Source: Drosophila persimilis (Eukaryota; Arthropoda; Insecta; Diptera; Drosophilidae). Taken from it: 64,000 nucleotides of DNA. Where the stretch lies: positions 62,001-126,000 of the forward strand of contig NW_020825357.1 of assembly GCF_003286085.1 (NCBI RefSeq), given 5' to 3'. The notes beneath the pieces were generated by a model. The model was given only the letters and a program-made list of their open reading frames with translations, was not told where the DNA came from and ran no database searches. Shown here in pieces: positions 34,851 through 46,400 of the stretch (position 1 is its first letter; the number at the start of each line of letters is the position of its first letter). The translations under genes and the position numbers were made by a program.

Positions 34851-37800
34851 TTGACTTTCTTTATGGACAGGCGACAATGCCAGGAATTTGCTGTATTAAA
34901 ATCGAAATTGCCTCGAGTTGCCGGCGAAATCAACCACCGCCTGACCCCAGGACCTGGCCCATTGTATGAGTATCTCTTGGTAAGGGGGTTGGGGTGGTGT
35001 CCTGCCCTGTCCTGTCCTTACAGCTGTCAACATGTTTAATTGAAACTGACACTCAGTGTCACTTTATGGACATTGCCATGCGTTACCGTTACCTTAACTC
35101 TGTAGCTGTAGCCGTAGCTGTAACTGTAATTCGACTTGGCTAGATTATTGCCGAACACATGCCGAACGGGGAGGATGCGTGCCGCCCCCCTCCGAAGGTT
35201 GGGTAATGCATTGCGATGCGAATGCCGTTCTGTTCCGTTCTGCTCCGTTCTGGGTTGTATATTAGTTAAATTTATGTCCGATTACGGCCCCTGGGCATTG
35301 CTGGGTACTGGCCTTGTCTTTGGGCTTGTCTTATTTGATTTTGAACTGGGGAAAATGGAAATAAGGGCATTGAATGAACTGAAGAATCATCTGATCTCCC
35401 ATCTCTCCCAGTGTGGCCTAGCAGAACGCACAATCTCTCTCTAGACCCTCGATCCTCGATGCTTGAAACCTTTAATGAACCATTCGCCAGCGTCAACAAC
35501 TGTCAATTTTGCATAATTCTGGAAAAATCTTACGGCTATCCATCTTTCAATCCCCGGCCCTGGCACTGGCACTGACAAACCTTCATCTTCAGCTTCATCT
35601 TTGCCTTTTCTTCGCGCATCCTTTGGGAAAGGGAAGAACTTTTGCCCTGGCAACACTTCAGCCATGGGCCCCCGGGCCCAGCCTTACTGTAATTATTATT
35701 GCTAAGCTCCGTTTCCCCCCATAAGGACACATAGAGAGAGAGAGAGAGAGAGAGAGGAGGAGCCCCGTCCCCCGCATTTAATTGCAGACTACTAGCAAAT
35801 ACTCAAGATATTTTTATGCAGGCAATTCGTGTATATTTTTTTTTGTTCCTGTTCTTCCCGGTTTTCCCGTTTTTCGATAGGGGAAAAGACTTGGGCGACG
35901 ACTTTGGCCTCTTTTGTTTTCGTCACGGACGAGTGGCAGAAAGCAATCAGAGCCCAGAGAGTTCCTTCTTTGCCAAGAAAAGCAAAAATATCTTTAGCCA
36001 CATTTCACTCTAGTATTTGTTCTTCTCCTCTCCTCTCCCCTCTCTCCACTCTTCTCTCCTCTTGTCTGCTTTCCTCTATGCGCATTTTTCCTGGCTGTCG
36101 TCGTGGGGCTTTTGTATTATTGGTGAAATTAGAATTTCTCATTAAAATAAGTGTTGGTCGAGGGACCCGCTTGACTTGAGACATTCAACAACGGTCTGTC
36201 CGTGGGCGCCGGTGCAGCCCCTCGTCCGTGGCAAGGTGCTCGTCCATGGCAATGGACTTAAGTCGAAACTCCATCCCCCCATTTCTGTTTATGCTTGGTC
36301 ACTCATTAGTTGAGCTTGAAATCTGACAGACAGACAGACAGATTCAGATTCTGATTCTGGGGGGTTTTTTTCTACCTTGCTTTTATTTTTATTTGTATCT
36401 TTATTTGGTCTCTCCACTGCCTCCCACATTGTCCTAATGCCGGGCATTCCGGGCCTGGGTTTGATGGCTTCTGGGCGGGGCTGGGTTCTCTTTTCGAGTA
36501 ATTAAAACGGCAACTCTTTTTCGTTTTGTATCCAATTATTGCCCGTCCTTAATCCTGTATATCCTCAAAGCAGGGCTCTTTAGCGGCCTAATGGGCTTAA
36601 AACTGAAACACTTTGCGGTTAATTCGATGATTTGCAGCGCAGTGGACTCTCCAGGCCTCTTTGATTTCCACTAAACACTTTTCTCTGAGCTAATCAATGA
36701 TTTATGAACAAAAATTAATCACAAAATCAGGGACAAATGTGGTTACAGGCAGATTTTTGCGCCCGATAAGCCTTCTGCCAAGCCATTCATTCGCATCTCC
36801 CTCTAACCACAGAGTTTGGTGCTCTTTCCGCAGAGAGCAACAATGTCTTGCTCTTTCCAGCTGTAAAGTTCCAAAGTTCGAATTGCACTCGTGTCGGGAA
36901 AGGAAGGTGACGCCGGGCAGACCTCACAATGCACGCACCTAAGCAGAAGCAGGAGCAGGCCTCACCGCACAACTGCTGGACTTTCAGAGAGCGAGAGAGT
37001 GGGTGAGAGAGTGGGAGAGCGGGGGTGAGAGCGGGAGCGGCACCTCTGGCAGTTATGCGAGCACAACTTTTCGTTTGTTTGACTTACGCCACCATGACCA
37101 CAGACACAGACACGGACACGGACACGGACACTGGCACATACGCACACCCACGCCCACACACAGCTCGGAGAGATGTTTGATACGAGGGCGCAACAATGTT
37201 GCTGATGGCAACGGGAGATGGAGATGGCAACGTGGCACGCGATAAACTCTGCACATATTACTCTTTAAAATTGTGTCTTCTGGCCGATGCAAGGACTCTC
37301 TGAGATGCCCTCACGCGCCCATCCCTATGCCTGGAGGGTGGCGGGGGTCGAAAAGTTTGGGCTCTGAACTTTTGCCTGTTACATTTAAGTGGCTGCTGCC
37401 ATGTAGCGATGTTTGCTTTTGTTTTGTTCTGCTCTGTTATTTGAACAAAACAAAACTTTATGCAAACGAAACTTTTCTGAAATGTTTGCTGGTCTTTCTG
37501 TGGTTGCCGCCGTCGCCGTCGCCGCTCCTGCCTCATGTGCCGCTGACAATCTTCGATATGCACCGCCCCTCGTCCCGCCCCGCTGCAACCCATGCAAGGG
37601 ACCTGCAATAATATAGATAAAATACAATTTCTTAAGCAATTTTTGTTTTAATTAATTCCGTATTACTCTTTTGTGTCTGTTACGTGCCTGGAATAACCCA
37701 CGCCCCCACCCCCCGCCCCCCTGCCGTTGGCTTCTGTTTAATGTCTTCAGCAAAACAAACTCCGTTTTGGCCAGCTTGGGGTCTGCCCCTTAGGACTGCA

Positions 37801-39356
37801 TGTAATTTTTTCCTTTTCCCTTATACACCCTTGCATTCCAGGGGCATTCCAATTCTGCCAAGAAGCTGCCCAGCCGGAGTCCTTGGTCATATCCGAGACA
37901 TGGCCATACCTTACAGTTTTATGCAATCCCCTGGAGCCTTGTCATGCCATATTGCTGGCCAAAAAGGAAGAGTATCTGCAGTGCCGACGCCCGCATATGG
38001 TCCGGCCTTCAGCTGTGTGCTGTGCAGTGTAATTAGCCGCCTCCTTCTGGGCAGGACAGCTGCCCCCAGGTCCTGGCCCCTGGTTGTGCATAAAAGGTTT
38101 AGGTTGACATTTTGCAGCAACAGTTTGTAATTTTCGCCCCTCCCTCTGGGGCTACCCCTTTCCTTTCCTTCTTCCCTTTTTTTTTGCTTTTGCTTAATTT
38201 TTTGCCTTGCTCTGTTTTCTTACTAATTTCCCTTCGTTGTGCCATTTTCCTTGCAGACTGGTTAATTACATTAGCAAAACGGTTCTGTTTTGCATTTCGA
38301 TTTGGCAACCTCTCCGGAATCTTGCAGTTGACATTCCATTCCATTCCAAGGGTAAGTCTCCATTTCAATATCTTTTATTTTACACTCGCTTTAAGGTCTA
38401 GGGTTCTTTACTGCCGAGGATCTGAACCACTTTGTACGGGGTGTACGATGCCGGTTTTATGGGAACTTTATTACTTCCTTCAATCTATTTCCAATCACAC
38501 ACTGCGGAGTGGAGTCCTCCTGGCTCCGTGGCATTGTAACACGTGATTCAATTTCGTTCATCAATTTTAATTGATTGCTTCAATCGCTGCGCTTTATCCC
38601 CCTCCCCCACCCCAGTGGCCTCCCCCACAGTGGAAACCCAACTTGGTTTTTATGTTTATGGCCACTTTATTTGTTGCTTGTTCTTCCTGTTTTCTTTGCC
38701 GATTTTTATGCGTTTTTAATGTGTAAAATGGCTCAGCAGCTACTCCTTTTTTATACAGTTACAGCCCCTGCCGGAGCCCCTGGCAGAGCCACCCCTTTAA
38801 TGTAATTCGATTCCTAAATGTATTCCAACTGATTTTTATATGTGTGTTTCGGCAGCTGGTTTATGGCCGCATTGTTGTTTCCCCGAGTGCCTCGGGGAAG
38901 GAAGGGCTCTCCATCATGGGAGCTCTTGGTGGGCGCCCGAGACGCCTTAAAGGTACCCAGTATGTCGCCCTAATTAGCATATGAGTTGCGGCTATCTAAC
39001 AGCGGCAGCCGGCGGTTGTCCGCAGCTTATCGCAAACATTCCTCATGCCGAGACCGTGATTCCCACCCCCCTACCATGACGGCCCATCCATTAGCCATTA
39101 GCCGGTGGGTCCCGCACGACAATATTGACATAATCGACTTTCAGCTGCCGTCCGGCGACACAATTAAACCGCAAATGAGGCTTAGCCGTAAGGCAATCTC
39201 CCCGGCGACGATTACTTCAAAGTCTCCGCCACCCCCCCCTCCCACACACACACACACACGCGCGCACATCACACCACAGGACAGCCCACAGGGCCTCACC
39301 TCACCTAACCGCAGAGGAGGAGACAGCTTGCATTCCTTTTTGATAGGGCGGAGGGG

Positions 39357-39380
39357 CAGGACAGGACAGGACAGGACAGG
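39357..39380. repeat. (CAGGA)n microsatellite
   Basis: About five AGGAC units in tandem. Confidence 0.85.
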
Positions 39381-40290
39381 AATCCACCAGTCAACAATGG
39401 GCATGTGTGCAGTGGCCGGAATGCGAGGTGGGAGAACCGCATTCGGTCGCAGCATCTCTTGAGGCAGCGGTCTGCGGGTTAAAGTTAATAGAGCAGCCCA
39501 AAAGTATGCACTTTACTCCACAATTCGTGCCTCGGAGGAGAGATTTTCCGTCGGCGGATCCACCATTTAACGTGTTACACTGTTAACCGCAACTCCAGGA
39601 GGGCCAGGTGTCCCATTCTGTGCAATATTCTCTTTTTTCGTTGGGTGTACACACTTATTTCTGCTGTCTCCTTGGTCTCCCTGTTGCTGCTGTACTCGTG
39701 CTGGTGGGAGAGAGTCGCTCACGCAACGCGCTCTCTTTTCGCTCTTCTTTCTATCTCTCATCACACATGGCGTCAAAGCGCTCTCAGTAGAGCTGAGCGT
39801 AAAATACGACCCGAAAGAGAGTTAGCGGACCACCTTGTAGAAGCCTTGAGTGTTGCTGAGTGCGGCAAAGGCTTCACTCTGCTCTCAGCTCTTTGCTAAA
39901 ATATGCTCTCCCATCAACAGAGCTGGGGAGAGAGTTCCTATTGAGAAACTCACTTAGAGGGAGGATCGTAAGAGAGGCAAGTGTCCTCTCTCCATGAATT
40001 GCGCCGTGTGCCACAGTGCTACTGCTCTCGTTGCACTCAGTACAGCAACGGACATGGGAATAGTCCAAAAAACAAGAGTCCGATAGCATTTCCAGGCATC
40101 CCCATTATAATTATGCTGCCCGCACCTTCCCTGAGGCGAAAAAGCCCTGAATTATGCCGTACAATAAACTTAGCCGTGATCCCGTACGGGCTGTTCGAAA
40201 TAAATGTTGCGCCCAGTCAGCAGCAATAAAACATGAACTGCGCTCTGGACCTGGTCGTGGATTTTACATCATTTTAATGAGCAACGACAC

Positions 40291-40320
40291 GCACACCCAC
40301 ACCCACACCCACACCCACAC
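40291..40320. repeat. (CACACC)n microsatellite
   Basis: About five six-base units of CACACC, followed by GACAGACAGACA. Confidence 0.8.
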
Positions 40321-41364
40321 GAATCCTCTCCGGCGGGACAGACAGACAGACACCGTGAAGATCTGTAAATTAAGATAAATAAAAATATGACAGCTGACAC
40401 TAAAAGAAGCGACGACGAGCCACGCCGAGGACTCGGCGAGTACTCATCATAATTAATGCCGCCGGGCGGCAGCGGAGTTTGCCGGAGAAGGCCGTAAAAC
40501 CTTCCGGGATTCATATGGATAATTAAGTTATGGGAGTTATGGGCTGGCAGGGGGTGGCAGCCCAAGGAAGGGTTAAGGCTCCCAGATGGGGCTCGCAGTG
40601 CCCTGCCATTGCCAATAAAATGATCGTAAAACTTTTGGCCGAGCACTCAAAAATTCACTCGGAAAACATGTTCCTAAGGCGCATATTTTAATTTCAAGAT
40701 GGAATTGGAAAGAGTTACACTCGGGCGGCGGTTGGGGGTGGGTCATAAAAGGACAAAGTGGACACTAAAAAGGTTTCGTCATAATTTCTCAAAAATATAA
40801 ACTCTTTATTTTTATTTTTATATTTTATGATTTTTTAATTAAGATGCAGCAATTTTTTAAAATATTTATGAAGATTTTGTACAAGGATCTCTTCCCGCCT
40901 CCGAATCTAAGAATTTACAGACATTCTCAGGCGTTTGAAATCCATTTATTTTTGAAACATTTCGAACCCAAAACAAAATTGGCCTCAAATCTGTTTGGAA
41001 ATCTCCCTTTCCCGTCATTGGCTTCAATCAACCCATCCGGCCACCCTTCCGCCAATCAGCCAGAGAGTTCAACAATCTTCGAATCCCCTCCCCTCCCCAC
41101 CCGATCCATCCCCTCCATCGACCACTCCGAGAGCAGGGCCCAGAGCCATATCGTATCGGTTTCCCAGATAGAATGAACTTTTATGCGCTTGTTAACAAAA
41201 GCGTGAAATTCAATGCCCAGGACGAACAAAACTCAACGAACAGAACGGGCAGAATATATATTGTATGTCTGTACGTATGTAGTATGTATAAAAAAAATAA
41301 AAGAAAAATTTACGACACTGCGAATTAAACTTGATTTTTATTTAAATAAATTGCATTTTATATG

Positions 41365-41393
41365 CTCTGCTCTGCTCTGCTCTGCTCTGCTCT
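41365..41393. repeat. (CTCTG)n microsatellite
   Basis: Nearly six tandem five-base units. Confidence 0.9.
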
Positions 41394-41905
41394 CCCCGCC
41401 CCTGCCCATCCCTCTACTCGGTAATAATAAGCAGGCAACGCTCATAATTTTCACCGGAATATGGCTACGATGATGATGATGATGATGCGGGTGTGTGTGT
41501 GTGGGTGCGGGTGTGCGGGTGTGCGGGTGTGCGTGTGGGTGCGTGCCCCAGGATGGGGCAGGACTGTGCGAGTGAGTGGTGACTGACTGGCGACGGTTTG
41601 GTGGCTGCTTTATGTATTTTTATTTATTACAGTGCCAGGAAATGTTTGCTGATTTTCCGCTGGCACAATAAAAATCAACGCCAGCCAGAAATTATTTTCT
41701 AGACGAACGCGCCTTCGACGAATAAAAAACGGTACATAAAGCCAGGCAGGAAAATATATCCAAATTGTACAGAATTCCTTTTGTACATCCACGACATGGG
41801 CTGGGCGTCATTAAAAGCGGAAATGTTGTGCCTGCATCGCGAAGTATGCAACCAATTTGAATAGAGCCGAGTGAAACGGATTGATATGGTCCTGCAGCAG
41901 GAGTT

Positions 41906-41918
41906 GGGGGGGGGGGGG
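41906..41918. repeat. G13 homopolymer
   Basis: Uninterrupted run of 13 G, a likely length-error site in assembly. Confidence 0.8.
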
Positions 41919-42241
41919 CGGGGAGAAGCATTCAGAGACGCTGCGAAGCTTCAACTCCCGAGTTTAATAGGATTTTCTTGGCAATAATGGGGTAATGGGT
42001 ATCCAAAGGCAGAAGGGCGAGGGGTAAGAGGCGAAAGAGGGGTCACAGGCATTTGTTGAACATTTCTAAATATACTTTAATGAATTGAATTACAATGGAG
42101 GATCCTTTCAACCAATAGAATGCCTCTATCGAGGCTACAACTTACAGCAGACCCCTAGAAATAGACTCAAGACTTCAAGACTTGTACTGCTATACTCTAA
42201 GGTAGATCCCTGGAAGAACAGAGGAACAGAGGCCACGGCGT

Positions 42242-43903
42242 TCATTCGATGGCCCTTACCCGACAGTAGTAGGGCTCCACCGTGTGCAGGGTCACCACGA
42301 AGTTGAGCTTCATCTTCACCTGTCGCTCGCCGATCGGCTCGAAGCGGTAGCTCCTCAGGAGGTGGGCCATGACGCTCTTGATCATGACCATGGCATACCG
42401 CTGGCCCAGACAGCTGCGGGCCCCCGTCATGAAGGGTATGAAGGTGGTGGCCTCGATCTTGGGCTCGGCGCCGCGGGCCCAGCGCTCGGGCTTGAAGACG
42501 AGCGGCTCGGGGAAGAAGTCCTTGCAGCGGCCCATGTACATGGGCGAGATGACCACGTCGTTGCCCTTGGGTATGAAGAAATCGTCTGGAAAGGGCCGAA
42601 ATTGAGAGGGGGTTGGCTGGGGGATGGCCTCTACTCACTGATCTGGCAGTTGGCCGTGGCCCTGCGCGTCAGGAGCGGGGCCGGGGGATACATGCGCAGC
42701 GTCTCCTTCACGCACCACTCGAGGAACTCCAGCTGCTGGACCTGCTCGATGGTGATGGGCTCCTTTGTGTCCTTGCCACAGATCTGCCAGATCTCCTCGC
42801 GGCACTGCTGCTGGTGGTCCGTGTGCAGCGTCATGTTGTACATGACGAACTTCAGGACGGTGGCCGTCAGATCGAAGCCCCCGAATATGATGGTGTCGAC
42901 CTCCTCGCGGATTTCCTTCACCGACAGCGACGCCCCCTCCGGCGTCTTGGCCTGCAGCAGCGTGTCCAGGAAGGAGAGGGCCGGCCGCTTGTCCATCTCG
43001 GCGTCCTTGGTGCTCATGGTATTCCGATTCACCTCGTCCAGGTTGAACTGGTGCTGGCGCTCCTGGACAATGCCCTCGGTGAAGCCGTGCAGGGTCTTCA
43101 GGAGCTCCTGCTCGCGCCTGAACAGGGCGGTCCTGCGATAGATGAACGAGTGGCGGTAGAAGAGGTTCTTCAGGCGGTAGTCGATGACGTGCAGGACCCT
43201 GCGAAGCAATGCGAAATATAAGTGTGAAAGCGGAAAGCGGAAAGCAGAAAGCAGATCTTCCCAGCACTTACTCCCGGACCGCTTCAAGGTAGGACGATCT
43301 CTTGCCGGACTGGGCGTCCACCGACACCCCCAGCGCCGTCTCACAGATCACGTCCAGGGTATAGCAGCTGATCAGATCGAGAAAGTCCACGGACTTGCCG
43401 GACTCTGCATACTCGGCGACTCGGGGCAGCAGGATGCGGGACTGGCGCTCGAACACCTGCACGAACTGCTTGATCATCGTGTAGTTGAAGGCGGGCGTGA
43501 GGGTCTTGCGCCGCTGGAACCACTTGTCGTAGTCGGCGGTGAAGAGGCCCTCGCAGAGCCAGTTCTCGAACACCTTGTAGTCGGTGGTCTTCTGGAGCAT
43601 CTGCTGGGCACTGCACAGGGCCTGGATGTCCTTCGGGTTGCAGTCGACGAGGTAGAGCTTTGTGCCCAGCCATAGCTTGCCGCGATGATCCTTCAGATGG
43701 GTGTTCACCAGCTCCGTGGCGCGCCGGAAGGGATGCGGCCCCACGAGCTTGGCCAGAATGTGCAGATGGCCGAGGATCGGCAGGGAGGGCGGAGCCGGCC
43801 AGTTGTGGGTGAGTCGATCGATCCTCGTCTGGCGCTCGAACGCGTACAGCAGATAGAGGGACAGAACGATGAGCAGTAGACAGAGTCCCAGCCAGACGAC
43901 CAT
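42242..43903 (-). CDS. Cyp312a1: Cytochrome P450, CYP4 clan (Cyp312a1-like)
   Basis: Three coding exons on the minus strand, 43903-43272, 43198-42639 and 42585-42242, give 511 residues, the usual P450 length. An N-terminal membrane anchor (MVVWLGLCLLLIVLSLYLLY) is followed by the proline-rich hinge WPAPPSLPILGHLH. The ExxR pair is in VKETLR (E376, R379), PERW follows, and the haem loop FMTGARSCLGQ supplies Cys456. The protein is thus an endoplasmic-reticulum mono-oxygenase with complete haem ligation. The I-helix reads FGGFDLTAT (D320), unlike the usual CYP4 FEGHDTTT: the Glu that can bond covalently to haem is Gly317, and the oxygen-activating DTT is DLT. The symbol rests on resemblance and remembered neighbourhood (D. 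melanogaster CG5137) and needs checking. The substrate is unknown. A minus-strand TATATAT lies about 310 bp upstream (44211-44217). Confidence 0.72.
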
Positions 43904-45060
43904 TGCGCTTGCAGTTCTTAATTGCAACTACCTCGAGCGGATCGCGCACTAACCGTTTTAAGCGCGACAACCGATGGGTCTGGGTCACCAACCTCAGGGG
44001 TCACCGTCACCGCGACTGGCCCTAGATAATCCGCCCATAAACCGGCGACGGGAAGGGGGCTAGCTCTGGCTCTGGCTTTAGCTCTAGCTCTAGCTTTTGC
44101 TTTTGCTTTTCGCTTTTGCCCAACTAAGCAATGATCCCGCTTTTGTGTATTGTGCAACCGTGCACCGATTAAGCCCAACCGTCGGGTCGGCAACGTTATT
44201 AACACTGTGCATATATAGATCCTAAACGCGGGCCCCTACCCGTATATATTTGCATGTGGCTACGGCTATATTCGTGTACATTCGTGTTTATTCAAGTATA
44301 TTCAAATCACCGCCACTGCGAAATTGAAGTGACTCTTTTTGCCCGCTCGCCAGGGGTTTAAGTACTTAAGATCAGGCAGATCGAAGATGTAAACAAAGTG
44401 CTAGCCATCGTAAGGCCCACACTGCCAAGTCGAACCGGGGAATACTCTACCCCAGGACCGATGGCAGGCAGATCGAGGGCTCCCATCAGCGGCGCATCGT
44501 CGTCTGAACGCCCTCAGCCGAGTGACCCGATTGGTCACTGTTCTTGCCCAATTCGAAGAACTTTTCGTTGTCCCATGATCGATTGATCATTAAGTACTCT
44601 TTTTTTTTTTTTTCTGGCATTATTCCGTTTGTTTTGTCTGGGTATTTGCGTCTTACTACGCCTCGACAGAACAGAGTTCAGTTCGGTCGATGCAATAATT
44701 TAGTTCTATCCCCCGCCTTTTATATTATTTACCAAATTATAATTTAAACGGGTTTTTCGTCTCTTGCATACAAATTTATCCGAGTCGCTCATAAAAGCAG
44801 CCACCCATCTCGCTACGGGCATACGTGGCGACGAATAGAGACCCGGTGTATTGAGATCAGTTTGTGGATTGTAACTGGTGATGTTCTAGGGGTTTCTAAG
44901 GTTGCAAGGGTCGGTCAAGGGTCGGTCCTATACCGCCAAACACCTGGGCTCTGTTCCGTTCTGTTCTGTTCGATTTCAAGCCATTGAAGCCAAGCCATTA
45001 TTTTGTCAGAGCTTCAATTAATTTGCATTGATCTGTTGTTGATAGAAAGCAAAAACCCGT
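43904..45060. other. P450 5' flank
   Basis: Presumed promoter and 5'UTR of the P450, with a minus-strand TATATAT at 44211-44217 and CTAGCTCTGGCTCTGG-type short repeats at about 44055-44112. Nothing coding is recognised further right to 45060; a T12-13 run lies at about 44601-44613. Confidence 0.4.
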
Positions 45061-45129
45061 ATAACGGTGCAAAATATCAGTAAAATATAGTATATTTCAG
45101 ACAAGACGTCAGACAATCTGCTATAAAAA

Positions 45130-45910
45130 CAAAATTGTTTAAAACCAACACTGCAAAAAACGCTACGCGTTGTGGCAGACCACTGCCAAGGTAGATTTAA
45201 ACAGGATGTCTTGAAAAGTCCTCGATCGGTGCCCACTGACTTGAAGGAAACAGGAAATTTTTGGAACATATATTACCAGAGCTATACTGCAAATAACACA
45301 GAGCAATAAGTTATAGCGCCTTGAGTTTGCCCAAAAATTGATCGGCGAACAATTTTAATTTTGTACAAATTTTTTATAGAGCGATGCAAGTGCTTTTCAG
45401 TTTCATGGCTCAAAAAAAAAATAGTTTTCGTAAGAAACCTAAAAGAACGTCGCAAAAAATTGGCACCTATATGTGTACGAGCGATCCATGGAGGTGGGAC
45501 CATAATGTTTTAAGGATGCGTCGCCTACAATGGCCTGCGAAATTTAATTCCTGTTGATGGTAGCAAGAATAAAGACAAGTACTTGGAAGTGCTAAACAAT
45601 CATGCTTTCCCCTCTGGAGATAATTTTATTAGGGAGTCCTTTACCTTCCAACACGACAACGCCCCGTGTCATAAAGCTAAAGTCGTTGGCCAATTCTTGA
45701 AGGACATTGGGGCTAATACTTTGGACTAGCCGCCCCAGAGCCCAGACTTAAACACTATCGAGAATCTCTGGTCTTATATAAAAACCGGACTCCAAATTTG
45801 ACAAGGAACCGTGAGAATAAAATATGAGAGGCGATGTCACTCTGGAGAGAAATTCTGCTGGCTTATATCCACAGCTCAGTTCCGAGACGTCTGCAAAAGG
45901 TGATAGACGC
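45130..45910 (+). pseudogene. Tc1-family transposase relic
   Basis: The fragments read like a Tc1/mariner (DD34E) transposase in order. A decayed helix-turn-helix region (SPRSVPTDLKETGNF) is followed by IHGGGTIMF*GCVAYNGL, LEVLNNHAFPSGDNFIRESF, FQHDNAPCHKAKVVGQFLKD and PPQSPDLNTIENLWSYIKTG. The second catalytic Asp (in HDNAPCH, about 45655) and the Glu (in IENLW, 45760-45762) are still 34 residues apart. The element is dead. The Trp of the DWPPQSP motif is a TAG stop at 45727-45729, there is a stop in the GGT...MVWG motif, and the frame changes in the 5' half. Terminal inverted repeats were not located. Confidence 0.85.
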
Positions 45911-45999
45911 AAAGGGAGGATATATATTTTACTGATTCATCATAAAACGTTAGTTCGTTCCATTAGTTTTTGTTTTTTTCCTACATTTCATAAAATGTC

Positions 46000-46369
46000 A
46001 AAATACTCATGCCACCGTCTGTTTGGGAACAATTCATTTTCATTTCACAATGAACCCACTTATCATACTTTTTCTACATATTGTTAATAGCTTAATATAA
46101 TACCTATCTACGATAAATAAATATAGTTTATACTTTGAAAAAATAAGAAGTTACAACCGAATATGTTGTGCATAATTTTTGTCAAAAATAGTTATGCCGA
46201 TGTGTGTATGATGGGTGTCTTAATGTCAGGGCACGGGTGCGTCGATACAAAACATTTCAACTGTTTGGTGTTCCATTTCCATTGTTTCATCATATTTACG
46301 CACGAGTGCGTGTGTTTTTTTAAAGTAAACTTATTCAAAATTAATAAATTAATCGACTGTCGGAAGTTT

Positions 46370-46400
<31 letters not shown>

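Larger units (their letters stand above)
31824..42241. other. Ten-kilobase gene-poor region
   Basis: No open frame shows a recognisable domain on either strand. The sequence has the look of Drosophila intergenic or intronic DNA: conserved-looking AATTA-rich blocks, C/G homopolymer runs, and many microsatellites. The longest frames (for example 38112-38546 and 36-37 kb) are composed of low-complexity peptides. The right end includes the P450 3'UTR. Cis-regulatory elements are likely, but none can be named. Confidence 0.4.

Noticed and set aside
42613-43344. Long open frames on the opposite strand and in other frames of the P450 gene
   Set aside because: They mirror the GC-rich P450 exons and have no motif of their own.
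46373-46400. A28 run as the tail of a processed retrocopy
   Set aside because: No gene-like sequence precedes it, and no flanking target duplication was seen.
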